Of a stretch of 64,000 bases of DNA, positions 22,233 through 35,371 are shown one piece after another. The translations under genes were made by a program, and so were the position numbers. The DNA comes from Chelonoidis abingdonii. Lineage: Eukaryota > Chordata > Testudines > Testudinidae. Within the stretch, counting starts at the first letter, position 1, and each line of letters starts with the position of its first letter. The stretch spans positions 71,426,004 to 71,490,003 of the forward strand of contig NC_133773.1 of NCBI RefSeq assembly GCF_003597395.2, read 5' to 3'. The notes beneath the pieces were generated by a model. It ran no database searches. It worked only from the letters and a program-made list of their open reading frames with translations, and was not told the DNA's origin.

Positions 22233-23389
22233 CAGTATCCAGCATCTTTTGAGGGATGGTTGAGGGAGAGTCCATGTGAAGGAGTCACAATAAAATATAA
22301 CCTAAGATTACAAAAATTTCATAAAACTGTGTTCTCAGAATCATGCAATGAGAATTGCTCTGTATGAAACTAGAGCTATTTAAATGCCTAAATATTACAG
22401 GAACATATAACCAATTCATGATGGAACAAATCAGTTCTGAAAAGAAAAAAAAGGAAAACTTATTTAAAATATGCTGGCTTCCACACCATGAAAAATCTTG
22501 ACAAAAATGTTTGTATAGTTCGCTATGCTCAAACAACAAGATTCCACACATGGAGTATAATAAAAAACAATCTTTTTAGAACTGACATAAATTTGGCAGA
22601 CCAGAGGTTATATTTCCTTTTAGTGTGAGCAGTTATTACTGAGTAATGTGACATTGAAAGTTCTAGGTTCGTTATATAAATTCTTATACACATTAAGTTG
22701 TCAGTTGAAACCACACAATATAAGAAACAGAGTCAGTGTAATCCTCATCATTAAGATATTGAAATTAAAGTTCAGGTTCTTTATTTTCAGACCAAGTGGC
22801 CCTCCTTTCCTCTCCCTTAACAAGTTAGTTATTTTGGGAAGTCTAAATTTCTTGATCTTATTGCATGCACAATCACAGCCATAAGGTTGCACCTAATGTA
22901 GCTGGTTTATATTCAAATTTCTGTGTCTTAAAAACACACAAACATGTAATCATCAAATTCCATATAAACTAGTACTATTGGAAGTGTGGTAATAAATTTT
23001 AAAAATTGTTTATTAACATTTATATTCAATATTTGATATTCATCACACCTTATAATAAGCTATTTATTTCAGTGAAGACAAAGGCACACTTGCACTTGCT
23101 AATACTTGGATAAATGCATGTATTAAGTTCATAGTGGACATGGCTAGTCTGCTGTTTTCACTTGGTTATTGCTTGATTTCTTAAGCAATTCTTTTTTTAA
23201 AACTAGGCATATCATGCATTCCTTATGGCATGCCAAATTTAACTTACAAAAAAATTTTGAGTTCTTCAAGCACAGTGAAACACACAGAACAATTTTCCAA
23301 AAGAATGAAAAACATTTTTAACACTTCCTTCACTCATAATTGTCTGAAAGGGTTTTTTTCCAAACATCCCCCAAAGTAGTCATCTTTGA
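22233..23389. other. AT-rich DNA without recognised feature
   Basis: No gene or repeat family was recognised. Short overlapping frames on both strands look incidental. Confidence 0.35.
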
Positions 23390-23440
23390 CTTGAAATAAT
23401 AATAATAATAATAATAATAAATAATAAAATAAATAATTAA
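23390..23440. repeat. (AAT)n microsatellite
   Basis: Runs of AAT with minor interruptions. It lies directly before a MIR-like fragment. Confidence 0.85.
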
Positions 23441-23532
23441 AAACTCAGCTTTTATATAGCACTTTTCAACCATGGTTCTCAAAGCATTTTACAAAAGAAG
23501 TATTGCTATCCCCAATGCATAAGAAACTTCGC
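23441..23532 (-). repeat. MIR-like SINE fragment
   Basis: The plus strand reads TATATAGCACTTTTCAACCA, then AAAGCATTTTACAAAAG and TATCCCC. This is the complement of the 3' part of an amniote MIR-like element, also seen at 49535-49735. Confidence 0.55.
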
Positions 23533-25069
23533 CCAAAAGGAATGTTTTCTTTAAACTTGTAAATTATTCAAAACACAGGTTGGATGTAAAAGCACTTCAG
23601 CCATAATTAGTTTTGTTTCTGCAACACTATAACAAGAATCAAGGCTGCTGTTTTTAGTATCTTCAAAGGCCATATAATACATTCACTGTGCTAAAAATGA
23701 ACCCCAAGGATTACAGCAAATATGTAAACACAAGCCCACCAAGTACCACCATATTTTAATAGGGACTGTCATCAGCAAGGGTTGAACTAGGGTAGGGGAA
23801 GCAATGATATGTTTCCAAACCTCAGCAATAAACCAAATTCTGCCCACTTGAGCTAGCAGAATGAAACATCACAGTAGACTGTGCAGCTCTTCATAGTCTG
23901 AGTCTTTCCATCCTTTCATGATTAACCATCAGTGAAAGACTGTTAACAATAGACATGCTTAGAAAAAAAAATTTCACTGCTCGCCCTGAAGATTTCAATT
24001 AACACACATACAAATATCATTTTCATTGCAAATTTTCCATAGAAAATTTCAGCTTGTCATCAAAAGTATGAAAATTGGAAACTTTCAGCTGAAAACCAAA
24101 AGTTTCCATCAGGAAAATCAAAACAAAATATTCCATTTGATCCAAATCAAAAGTATTTTGGTTTGTGAAACAGAATCAAAATGTTTTGTTCTGAGGAAGT
24201 TCAACATTAAACTGAGTCTGCCTGTACTGCCTCCTACAAATTGTACACTATGGGATATTCTAATGTTGGTCTCTCTTGCTGTTGCTGTTCCACTGTGTAT
24301 AAATGATTTAACATGCATTGGGCCAGAAAGAGAATGACTCTCACTGTATATGTGAGGGACCCATATTGAAATCCCTTTGCTGCATCTGGCAGAGGGGAAA
24401 TTTAACTGTGAAATCCCCAGTGAATTCCCTAACCAGCCGGCTAAAAGTAGGCTGCCTCCTCCTTGTCCCATTCATTTCGTGTGGAGTTAGATGTCATCCG
24501 AGAATGCCTACTGAATTGGGCCCCCCAGGCTAGCTAGGCAGGGGGAACATCTAGTTTTACCTCCTTTGAGCACCATGTTGGGGCTTAGGCATGAGTCAGT
24601 CTCTCGGGTGCCTTGACTGAGGCACTGTGTGCATGCCCAGAGGCAGGAATTTAAGTGTATTGGGGATTTTAACAGGAGAAATGTAGATACAAAGTGAGTT
24701 TAGGCACCTCCAGTGTAGGCAGCAGATTAGCAGGAGGGTCGAGGATATCACAAAATTTGGAGATATATTAATTTGGGGGTTCTTTTAATTTGCCTTCTGG
24801 TGTTGGAATGTTTAGGATACATGTTTTCAAGCTTTCTGCACAGTTAAGAGGACAGGAAATTTACTTGTTTTTAAAACAAAAGCTCATATTGGCAATAACC
24901 TGATTCCTGCTGCTGATGATGGAAATAAAACACCAAATATTGCAAGACTCATAATAAAATAATGAGAGCAGGCAAAAATGAAAATGTTTTAACTCTGTTT
25001 ATGAGTGGATAGTGACTACTGCTATCAGCAAATATATTTCAAAAAATGGTGCCTAAAATTAGGCTACTA
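23533..25069. other. AT-rich DNA without recognised gene
   Basis: The segment 23970-24200 is built from AAATTTC/GAAATTT-style words and may be an old palindromic repeat. The opposed frames at 24026-24471 overlap it and show no motif. Confidence 0.35.
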
Positions 25070-25290
25070 CAGGGGTTCTCAAACTGGGGGTTGGGACCCC
25101 TCGGGTCGTGAGGTTATTACATGGGGGGTTGAGAGCTGTCAGCCTCCACCCCAAACCCTGCTTTGTCTCCAGCATTTATAATGGTGTTAAATATATTAAA
25201 AAGTATTTTTATTTATAAGGGGGGGGGGGGACACACTCACAGGCTTGCTATGGGAAAGGAGTCACCAGTATAAAAGTTTGAGAACCACTG
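25070..25290. mobile_element. hAT-type MITE, 221 bp
   Basis: Starts CAGGGGTTCTCAAACTGGGG and ends AAAAGTTTGAGAACCACTG, typical inverted hAT termini. The exact 8-bp duplication GGCTACTA flanks it (25062-25069 and 25291-25298). It contains a run of about 12 G at 25219-25230. Confidence 0.95.
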
Positions 25291-25298
25291 GGCTACTA

Positions 25299-28099
25299 AG
25301 CCTATTTGCACCAGAAACTTTACACCTGCTTCTGAGGTACACAGCATTTTAATGACAATCTACCTATGTCTATGCATTTAAGAGCACTTAGAAAAATTGC
25401 TCGTAAACAAAAAGCTCTGTATAACCATGACTATGAAGTCATTATCTCTCCTGCACCATTTTTAGCCACCTAAATAAATGGCTTTTCCCCTCCAACAATG
25501 CTAAGCACCCAGTAGCTCCCACTGATTTAAATGAATTTTTATGGGTATGAAACTAGTATAACAGAATAGACCCATAGTATTCAAAGTGTCTGGGAGAATC
25601 TAGAATGGGAAGTATCGTCTCATTTACAGGAGCAGTCAAATGAGTGAAACAATAGCTTTCAACCTTCATTTTGCTCCATAATGAAAGCTACATCATAGCA
25701 CCATATCAAACATTTTAAAAACTCAACATCTTGGGGAAAACAAACCTCACAGTAGTTGATTTACTATGTCAATAATATAGTCACAGCAGTTACAACTCTG
25801 CTGTAAAGAACCCATTACATTGTTTTTCTAAATCTTTTTAGTGGAGGGTCCAATGGATTTAAGTAAGTCATTACAAGAGAGGTTCTTCAGAAGAAAAGGT
25901 TGTTTGTTTTCCAGTTGTACAGTAATTTCCTCATAAAACAAGCCAACAGCAACTTCAGTGGTTCCTGTGAGGTACTGAATGCAGTCCATTCCCACTGAAG
26001 TCAAATGGATTTGAGAGGTGCTCAATCTCTTGCAAGATCAGGTCCATATCTTGCACTTTGATAGCTTGGCATTACAAGAAATCTTACGCAAATTCATGCA
26101 GAAAATATGAGCAATGTAAGACATTGACCTACAACCATAGCCCATTTTGAGTATTGTTTTGGTATAATACAGGAGAAATCTTAGAATATATTTAAATCCA
26201 GATCTAAAGGTAAAAAGTTACGTTTGCCATCCTCTGAATACTCTTAAATGGTTGTAATCAATTTTTCTTCACTTAAGTACATTCATGTCTTGATATCTCA
26301 GACAAAGTACTGTGATGTTCATGGCAGGTTACTGACCTCATGATGTAAATAATAAAATGACAATCTCTAACTTCTTACACTCCCTACAGGCTATTAACTG
26401 AATCCTTTAAGAGCTTGCAGTAAATTTTATACACATAATTATCTGATTTACTTTTAGTGTTATATAAATTATGTCCATATAATTTCCACTTGCCAATAAA
26501 ACATAGTAATAATATTGTATTAATCAGAAATGAGAGTCCATCCATAATTATTAAATTATGTAAATATAATTATACACATGAATTGCTTCACTATTTTTGG
26601 ACCAGTGCATTGTCCTAACAAGAGGTATATGATATGTAATTGTCACCTACACAGTGGTTGGCGGTTCAGAAATTTAATTCACCTGAAATAATGCATGAAA
26701 CTGTAATAGTAGTTTTCAAAACACAAGTGCAATTTTAAAAGACACCCTCTCCCTCCAGTCTCCAACCTTTCTTAAAGGAATACCTTTTTACCTGAAATTT
26801 TGCATTGTAGTCTCTACCAAAAGGAGATTTTTTTAAAATGTAAAGCTAAGCAAAAGGCATTTTTGAAACCTGAGTTTTCAAACTAAGATTTTTCACTTTT
26901 TGAGAATTATTTAACTTTTTCTGGAATGTCATAACTTCAGACAACTTGGGTCTAGAGAATTCATGGAATTTATCCACCATTATTTTATTCCTGTTTCACA
27001 CTGATATAGCTCTGTTGATTTAAACACCATTACACTGGTGTAAAACTGGTGTAATGGTGTGAACAATCAGGACCCACATTTGTGTTATCTATTTGTTAAC
27101 AATGAGAACTAGTGTCTTTGAATGTATTTTGAAGGCCACGTAGTTCACTTGTGTGTTATTCATAATGAATAGTTGAATATTGCAAGCCAGATGTTCAGCA
27201 GGTACACATTTCCCTCCTAACCCTCCAGGTCAGTCCAGAGAAAAATATATCTGAATCTCCACTTATTCACACTGGGTAAATCAGAAGTAATGCCACTGAG
27301 TAATACTGTTGTAAGTTAAAGGAGAATCAGCATCAAAGGAAGATACATCACCACATTTGTGGCACCTTAAATATCAATTTCCTGACTTTGAATTTCCATG
27401 GCTTCAGAAGATTTGGTTTTCTTTAGTAACTACAACAATCAATCTAACTGATATAGATTTGTAACTTAACTGATTTTTGTCTCGGATATTGAAAAAGAAT
27501 TATAATACTAGTTGTGTGTGACATTTTAAAGAGGGTTCTATTTTTATATTTATATATAAAAATAATCATTTTCAGAATAAGACTCTCTCAGATACCTTAT
27601 ACTCAGTTTTATTATGGGGAGAGGCAAGAAGTAGACTATAAAGCATAAATTGAATGGAATATATTAAGACAAATGCCTGGCGCAGCATGTAAATATCCAG
27701 AAAAAAGGTACAAGATGCTGCAAAAGCAAGGGATATTGTTATCTGGATAACTGCTATCCTTCAGATTACTTCTGATCAGAGGAGGAATTACCTGCTAAAG
27801 AGTGAATGGATAAGGATTATTGCTGGAAAAGTGTTTTCAGAAGCAAAATCACATGGAGCAGGACCTACCTAACACTACCCTCCACATCTCCTGTTGTGGG
27901 CCTGTGGAGTAGATGTTCCGTGAGTTTAGTGGTGAACTAGGATTGGTGCAGAAATTTTCTACTATAGACTACTCCTGCTGCTTGTGGTTTTTCTGGCATG
28001 TGCCTATGCAAAATACCCTGCAGAATTTGCCCAACAGTTTATAGGACAATTTTTCATTAGTTCAGGTGAATGGACCCTGAGGACTCTTTCCATGCATGA
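25299..28099. other. Long AT-rich stretch without recognised gene
   Basis: Unique-looking AT-rich sequence with no exon or transposon recognised. It includes the hairpin at 27024-27060. Confidence 0.35.
27024..27060. repeat. Small perfect-arm hairpin
   Basis: ACACCATTACAC at 27024-27035 is exactly mirrored by GTGTAATGGTGT at 27049-27060 with a 13-nt loop. It may be the centre of an eroded palindromic repeat. Confidence 0.6.
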
Positions 28100-28276
28100 C
28101 AGGTTCTTAACCGGGGTGGGAGGTGCACATCAAACTTTCCAGAGAGGGTGCAGCAAGCCAAGCCAAATTTGCATCAGGGCAGGGTGAGTATCCTGCTCAC
28201 TACTGTAAGGGGGAAGGAACTCCCAGTAATAGATGCTAAAGCAAGGGCATGATTCAAAAAAGGTTAAGGACTCCTG
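28100..28276. mobile_element. Probable hAT-type MITE, 177 bp
   Basis: The ends are inverted: CAGGTTCTTAACC at the left and GGTTAAGGACTCCTG at the right. A candidate duplication is imperfect (ATGCATGA before, ATACATGA two bases after the right end). Confidence 0.5.
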
Positions 28277-29784
28277 CAATACATGAATCTATCTGCTATC
28301 TGGTTACTCTTTGAGCTGACAATTACATTATAGATCTGGTATACTGCATTTTATAAAGACAGTTTCCTCAGGTATAAACTAAACCATTTTCTCGTGCCAA
28401 GCACCATTTTTCCACTAGCTATCTATATAACAACTTAGCATCCATAAAGCAAACATTTCAAAGGAAACAAATAGTTCACATAGTGTTTGAGTACAGCCAG
28501 CTTTTCCATGTCAGCATGGCTCTATTTAGTTGCTGCAAACATTTTCTTGTAACAAAGAATATATTTCAAGCCTCCCCCTCTCTTGCAAATGCAAATTACT
28601 TTAGCCTTCTGAAAAAAATCAAGCAGCAAGGGCTAGGAAAAATTGCTAAAAGAATGACTCCTAGGGCAGAATTGAAGGAAACCATTTTTATACACTCTCA
28701 GGAAAAAAGAGATGTGTGAGATACCACTTTTAATATGTGCCCTTAGAACAGCTTCTCTGTACTCACAGTATAGCACTCCACTCATATTTCCTACTGGAGT
28801 CTTTTCATCTATCCTGTTAACATAAAGTTTATTTCAATTTCCATGACAATAGCATTTTTTATATTTAACATGCATTGTGTGTGGATAGATAAGTAGATAT
28901 TAGGTAAAGCCCAGAGAGTTTTCAAATATCACACAGATAATGCATACATGTTTACCCCTTGCATGCACATGCATGCACACACACACAGACAAAAAATGGA
29001 AAAGAGGTGCAGCATTCAGAGTCAAGTCAACAGTCAGCCAGGTAAGAAGACAGGCAGCTTGGCAAGCTCTAAGGAGATCAAATCTTAAATAAGGGTGCTG
29101 CGGTATTTCCCTGCACATTTGGAAACACTAGATGCAGTTTTTTGTACTTTGTGATTTTACAACAAGCAGATGAAATAAAAAAAAATCCTTTGCCCCTCTG
29201 AAGTGATTGCAGCACCCCAGTACCTACTATTTTATGTACAGGAATATGCTGTAGTTACTATATCAGTAGGCACTTTGGGCAGCCATTTAAAATTCATCAT
29301 GAACTATGAGAGGGGACCGTTAAGTGGACCGTTTTGATTTTAATACTTTCCGTCCTAATAGTGCTAAGAAAAAATGTTATTGAAATAGACACGGGCTCCA
29401 AGGAGATTGATAAGGAAAACTTGGACCTAGAAAAATTCCCTACCCAGCCCAAGAAACGTAAAAGGAGCAACTGAATCCTACCATCAGCTGAATCACTTAA
29501 AACAATTGCTTTGTATTTATAATCAGGAGCCTGATAAAGAAAAGAATCTTCCTCTGCAGGAAGGAAGAATTAGGTGAAGTCTGAGGGAGTAATGCAGACT
29601 GCTAAGGAAACCACACTTGAACTCACTTGAACTCTGGATGCAGACCCAGGAAAGGCATCGAGAATGCTAATTTTTTTAAACTGTACTTTGTGTCAGTTTG
29701 GTTTTTATTAGCCATCTTAAAATCTCTGCACATCTTCAGCATTGAGGACTTTGTAGGTTTTTCTTTTTGTGAACTTTTACAAAA
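28277..29784. other. AT-rich DNA without recognised gene
   Basis: No feature was recognised beyond a short (CA)n near 28976-28986. Confidence 0.35.
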
Positions 29785-29918
29785 TAAGGCCACGATTCTG
29801 CAAACCCTTACATTTATCAGTAACTTTATGCACATGAGTAGTTCTGCGGCATTTATGTGGTCTACTCATGCGCATAAAGTTTCTTATATATATGTGGGTT
29901 TGCAGAATCAGGGCCTTA
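29785..29918. repeat. Palindromic relic, ~134 bp
   Basis: Outer arms TAAGGCCACGATTCTGCAAA and TTTGCAGAATCAGGGCCTTA are inverted. Inner arms at 29823-29841 and 29862-29880 match at 18 of 19 positions. The structure is MITE-like, without coding capacity. Confidence 0.75.
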
Positions 29919-30486
29919 ATGTGAAAACACTGATTAGGAGGAGGGTTCTCCTTTTTCTCTGGAGAAGACTGAAGTGATTTGAAGGGGGATTGGAATCAGG
30001 CTCCAGCCACACATTCCATTCTATTTGGTGTTTATCTGGTACTAGAATAATTTCAAAATCCAAGTATTAGTATAATAAAAATTTAGTCATAAACTTTGAT
30101 AGGTTATCCTTTCCCCATCATGTAGAAACACAAAGGTCTCATAGCCACCTCTAATTCACAGCCAGCTCTCCCAAAATTCCCACATCCTAAAGAATCATGC
30201 TCCCTGTTCTATGAAATCAAGCCTGTGTATATTTTAACATTTTGGCATTAAACTGTTACCTTTTGGCTATTTCTTGTTTTTCACTTTACTTTTTCCCCAT
30301 TTTTCTCTTCCCTTACTCTTTCAGAGTCAGTTTTATGACTGATTTCTTTCCCAGCTCTTTCCCCTCTCTAAATCTTTTCCTTCATCTGACCTCTTCCTTC
30401 TTTCCTTTCTTCCTTAATTCTCCCCTTCATTGCCCAGTGCTTTCCCCTGATTTTTCCCTCCTGCTTCTCTTTCCTTCATGGCTCTT
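29919..30486. other. Unique DNA with pyrimidine-rich tract
   Basis: A T/C-rich tract covers about 30270-30485. The 90-codon frame over it is a composition artefact. Confidence 0.4.
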
Positions 30487-30489
30487 TTA

Positions 30490-31929
30490 CGGTATGTCTA
30501 CACTACAAAATTAGGTCGAATTTATAGAAGTCATTTTTTAGAAATAGTTTTTTATACAGTTGATTGTGCGTGTCCCCACACAAAATGCTCTAAGTGCATT
30601 AAGTCGGCATCCACAGTACCGAGGATAGCGTCTACGTCTGGAGTGTTGAACTGTGGATAGTTGTGGGTAGCTATCCCACAGTTCCTGCAGTCTCCACTGC
30701 CCATTGGAATTCTGGGTTGAGATTCCAATGCCTGATGGGGCAAAAACAGTGTCGCAGATGGTTCTGGGTACGTCATCAGGCCCCCTACTCCCTCCCTCCC
30801 TCCTCCGTGAAAGCAATGACAGAATCGTTTCGCACCTTTTTTCCTGGGTTACCTGAGCAGATGCCATACCATGGCAAGCATGGAGCCTGCTCAGCTCACC
30901 ATCACCATACGTCTCCTGGGTGCTGGCAGACGTGGGACTGCATTGCTACACAGCATTAGCTCATTGCCTTTTGGCCACAGACGGTGCATTACGATTGGTA
31001 GCCATCATTGTTGTACTCCTGGGTGCTCTTTTAACTGACCTCAGCGAGGTTGGTCAGGACACCTGCGCAGACATGGGAGTTACTCAGCCAGATCATTCCC
31101 ATCTTCTGCCAAGTACCCAGGAGATGATGATGGCTAGCAGTCGTACTGCATCGTCTACTGCCAGCCTAAGATGTAGAAGATAGATGGAGTGGATCAAAAC
31201 AAGAAGTTGACCCAATTTGTTTTGTGAAATCAACGGCCTGCTAAACCCAGGGTTTTGAGTTCAATCCTTGAGGGGGCCATTGTATGTGACAGTTGTTTGT
31301 GTTTCTTCTTGATGCAAAGCCACCCCTTTTGTTGATTTTAATTCTCTGTAATCCATGTTGTCAGTTGCCTCTCTCTCCATCAGAGCAACGGCAGACAATT
31401 GTTTCGCGCCTTTTTTCAGCACAGAACCAGAAGCTGCAAAAGCAAAACAAGGCGAGGAGGTGATGGCAGCGTGGTGACGAGACTGATGAGGACATAGATG
31501 TGGACATAGACTTCTCACAAAGTACGGGCCGGGCAATGTGCACATCATGCTGATGAGCTCTGCATGGTCACCTGTGCTGATCAGCTCGCCCGTGCTGGCC
31601 AAACAGGAAATGAAATTCAAAAGTTCGCGGGCCTTTTCCTGTCTACCTGGCCAGTGCATCTGAGTTGAGAGCGCTGTCCAGAGTGGTCACAATGGAGCAC
31701 TCTGGGATAGCTCCTGGAGGCCAATACCATCAAATTGTGTTCACACTACCCCAAATTCAACCCAGCAAGGCCTATTTCAGCGCTAATCCCCTTGTCGGAG
31801 GTGGAGTAAAAAAATTGATTTAAAGAGCCCTTTAAGTCGAAAAAAAGGGCTTTGTCACGTGGATGGGTCCAGGGTTAAATCGAGGTAACGGTGCTAAATT
31901 TGACCTAAAATCATAGTGTAGACCAGGCC
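30490..31929. mobile_element. PIF/Harbinger-type element, 1,440 bp, decayed
   Basis: Flanked by the 3-bp duplication TTA (30487-30489 and 31930-31932). The ends are inverted: CGGTATGTCTACACTACAAA at the left, and at the right the complement of GGCCTGGTCTACACTATG. A 3-bp duplication and GG...TCTACAC termini fit Harbinger transposons. Part of the body (about 31380-31560, with CAACGGCAGACAATTGTTTC) resembles the 5' part of the autonomous turtle element as I recall it, but no transposase frame survives. A SINE fragment lies at 31233-31283. Confidence 0.8.
31233..31283 (+). repeat. Fragment of tRNA-derived SINE
   Basis: GGCCTGCTAAACCCAGGG, then a B-box-like TTGAGTTCAATCC and GAGGGGGCCATT match the body of the SINEs at 18360-18551 and 54413-54585, but in the opposite orientation. 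No CR1-like tail is attached, so this may be a capture or a remnant. Confidence 0.65.
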
Positions 31930-31932
31930 TTA

Positions 31933-32084
31933 GTTTCCTCCCTTCCTAATAACAGCTACCTCTCCCTCCCATTTTCACTCCCCTTAGGCTCAGGCCCCCT
32001 CTCACTGGTGTTCCCTCTCCTTCCTGGTTACATCTATTTTAACCTCCTTTTTGTCTCCCCTTACATGCCAGGACTGGTCCACAT
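31933..32084. other. Short spacer, pyrimidine-rich
   Basis: Pyrimidine-rich continuation of the sequence that precedes the Harbinger-type element. Nothing else was seen. Confidence 0.4.
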
Positions 32085-32348
32085 GGGTATGTCTACTCAG
32101 CTCAGAAATGACCTCCCAGTCCAAGCTGACATACTAGGGCCAGTGGGGCTCACCCTAGAACTCTAAAAATATCAGTGTAGAGTGCTTTGAAGTTGCAGCT
32201 CAGGCTGGAGCTCAGGCTCTGAAGCTCACACCCCTCTCTAGGCTTCAGAGCCTGAGCTGCAATTTCAAAGCACTGTCTACAGTCACTAAGCCTAGTCTGT
32301 CATCCGGGAATAGGCGGCTTGCTTCCACAGGCTGTGTACACATAGCTA
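32085..32348. mobile_element. Palindromic MITE-like element
   Basis: Ends TATGTCTACTCAGC and GCTGTGTACACATA are inverted (12 of 14). An internal pair of 26-nt arms at 32181-32206 and 32249-32274 matches at 25 of 26 positions. The superfamily and target duplication are unclear. Confidence 0.65.
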
Positions 32349-35300
32349 AAGAGCCAGTGTTCCTGTATGGCTAAGGCACCTGGTTATTTCAATATATATC
32401 TGCCCTCTCGACAACTGATCAGGGCTATACTCTGTCAAAGGATAGTGCAGACTATGTAAGCCACTCCCGCTACCTCTTCCTCACCACTGTAGTCAACAGC
32501 AAACCTTCCATTGTCTTCAGTGGATCAAGGATTTCACCCCTAGTGCCTGTGTAAAGCACAATGCAGAAGAGGTGCATCTCTGCATTTTCCTGTACTATGG
32601 GCTATGTGTTAAGAGCACAACTGACTCTATAAGCATCTTAAAATATGGCAAAGGATTAAATCTTAACTGTAAATATTTTCTTTTTGTGATCAACTAGTTA
32701 TAACAGGATGGTGAATATATATCACTATTAATACAAATTAAAAGTGGTGGCCAGGAATTACTCATGGTATATCTTTAAAGAAGCAAAAATGTCATTTGTA
32801 AACATCTGATTATTGAACTATTTCAGTCACATAACTGAAAAAGATGAAAATATGTTTTATTTGAGATGCTGAATTCTTGTTCCAAATGTTCCCATCAATA
32901 AAGACATGCCATTATGTCACAGGGTGGCTCCCCTGTCCTTTAACCACCTCTGTCTGATAGCTAGTCCAAATGCCATCATACAATTTAAGTCACATATGAT
33001 AACCTCTGAGAGGAAATCAATATTTATCATACAGAAAATAGAACAGGATATCATTGTGAGAATCTCCCATCTATCATGGATTTGAACTGAATATGCAGCG
33101 ACAGTAGTTGAAGTATATATCCTGTATTTTTCAGTGACAGAAGGATATTTATTCTGTGCTCAAGTCTTCAAGTATAATCTTACATATTGAACAAATAATT
33201 TATCATTATGTGTTTGATTAAATTATTTATGCCAAAAAAGACACAAACATTTTATTAGAAAGCTATTATGCATGCTATTTTTGCTGAAATGCTTGTAATG
33301 AGTGCTATGATGGTCCGGGTCAATTTGTAAGCTTAATAAGCTAATACACCACAGTTTATTTAGCTCTTCAGGAGCACAGCATGTAGTTTCTGTTATCTTC
33401 CTTGCATCATATTTGATCACTTATTAGAAACAGAGAAGAGATAATAACATTCAAGCCAGAGGGTAAAAAACAAAACAAAAAAAAAAACAGACTCAAATGT
33501 TAGAGTAGCAACCACAGCTGCATAATGAATGGCTAGCACCAGCTCAAGAAAATATCAGGGTCTTAAACGAATAACAATTTAGACACAAGGTTAATATTTT
33601 AAATTCTGCAAGCAGAATGAGCAATAGAGAATGAAGGGAATTGAGAAGAGAATTATGACTGCATTTAAATTTAATAAAGGACTGTGAAGCTTAATTGCTT
33701 ATGTTACATCTAATTTCATGGCTAGAAGGTGTCTTGAGCAGCCAGTCATAAATAATCATTGTTCTGGAATCTGTCCATCCATATTTCATTGTCTATTTCC
33801 TTTATTTTAACACTTTAATTATGAACTGTATCCACTCAATGTTATCATTAAAAGGCAGATACTAATTAGCTCAAGTGCCACAGAGAAATGCTACCAATCA
33901 GTACAAGTGGTTTCAGCAAAGCCTAAAGGAGAAAAAAAATCTTTTCCTTGAGCTGCTGAAATCAATTTAATTATGCCTACTGTATCTATTCAGTATGTTC
34001 TGCTACTAACACCCCCACTGTGTCTACAGTGGGAATTGCTGTATTAACATTTTAAAGGTAGCTATAAATAAAACTTTTTCCCCTGAAGTTAGGGCTAAGA
34101 GAGGATCAGATACATTGAATAAAGATAATAAAAGATTTAAATTGTGCAATTAGTTATTTGCTAAAGCAACAACTTTCCTGAATTTTTATTTGAATTGTAA
34201 AGAGCTTCCTGACAAGACAAGACAAAACAAAAACCCTCAATTTCTGTCTCAGTAATAGTCAAGTAGAAATTATTTAAGTATTTCTCAAAGTTTGCCTCTA
34301 ATAACTGTCTTTGAAGTTGTTGAGGGTGGTTTTATGTCTGAGGCTTTTATGCCTCACAGACAAGCAGTGAGTAGAAAAAATTAGAGAAGAAATGTTATCA
34401 GGATTAAATCAAACCACCTAGATGACAAGAAGTAATCTTTTTCTTAACAATTATCTAAGGATAGCACACAAAACTGCTGATCTTTCCCTCCTATATGCCT
34501 TGAAATTTGTTCTTTGTAAAAAAAATAAGATGGTCAAATTATCTTGGGGTAATTTCCCTTATAGGCAGATTATAGCTTCACAAATATTTCATCTTTTCTA
34601 TCAAAGGGCTTAATAAAAATGTTGTCTTTCAGTATCTAGACTGTAGTCAATTTCAGTAGCTATGCAGGAAACAGAAACCAGGATGCAATTAGAACAGAAA
34701 AATAGCACAGTACATCTAAGGACTTATTTTATTCCTGGAACTTCTAACCAAAAACACGGATAAATTCTGTAACCAGCAGAGTCACATGGCAAGTCACATG
34801 CCAACATGCACTGCATGTTCAAACAAATACTATACATGAGTCTGTGTCTAGATCTGAGTTAGACATTGTAATACTTCCAGGGGAGGATGAGCACAGTCTA
34901 TATTAATCATCCCCCAGCTCTGTACAGAAGGACGGAAAAGGAAAAAGACATGATTCTTCAAGATGTTCATCTAGCCACCAAAAGCAGCAGCCCCGGAAAA
35001 AAAACAAAAAAAAACAACCAACCTGGCATCATGCTTTTATGTTCTGAGAACAAAACACAGCAGAAGAAGGGGAAAACATAACAAAAAAGTACAAAGGTCT
35101 AGATCCACTGAGGTACTAAGGCATTTTAATGCTCAGAATCAGATGCTAAAAGGCTTCCCTAGTATGCATAAACTCAGGGAGAAAAATAGGACAAAATAGT
35201 AACATACCATAATTCTAGAAGGTGTTTTCACCTTCCTTATTTGCCAACTTGGAGTTTCTTATATTACATGATTTATGTGGCTCACCTATAGCAGAATCTA

Positions 35301-35371
35301 TTTATTGAATAGGAAACAAAGCCACTTTGTATGTTATGTATGGATATTCATCTAGGGTGAAATTCACCCAT
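32349..35371. other. AT-rich unique DNA, possible conserved non-coding segment
   Basis: No gene or transposon was recognised over about 3 kb. The part from 33640 to 34100 is free of repeats and dense in TAATTA/ATTTAAT-type words, as in vertebrate conserved non-coding elements. This is an impression, not a measurement. Confidence 0.3.

Noticed and set aside
30242..30514. 90-codon hydrophobic frame resembling a membrane protein
   Set aside because: It is encoded by a T/C-rich tract, so the phenylalanine/serine/leucine richness is compositional. It also runs into the Harbinger-type element.
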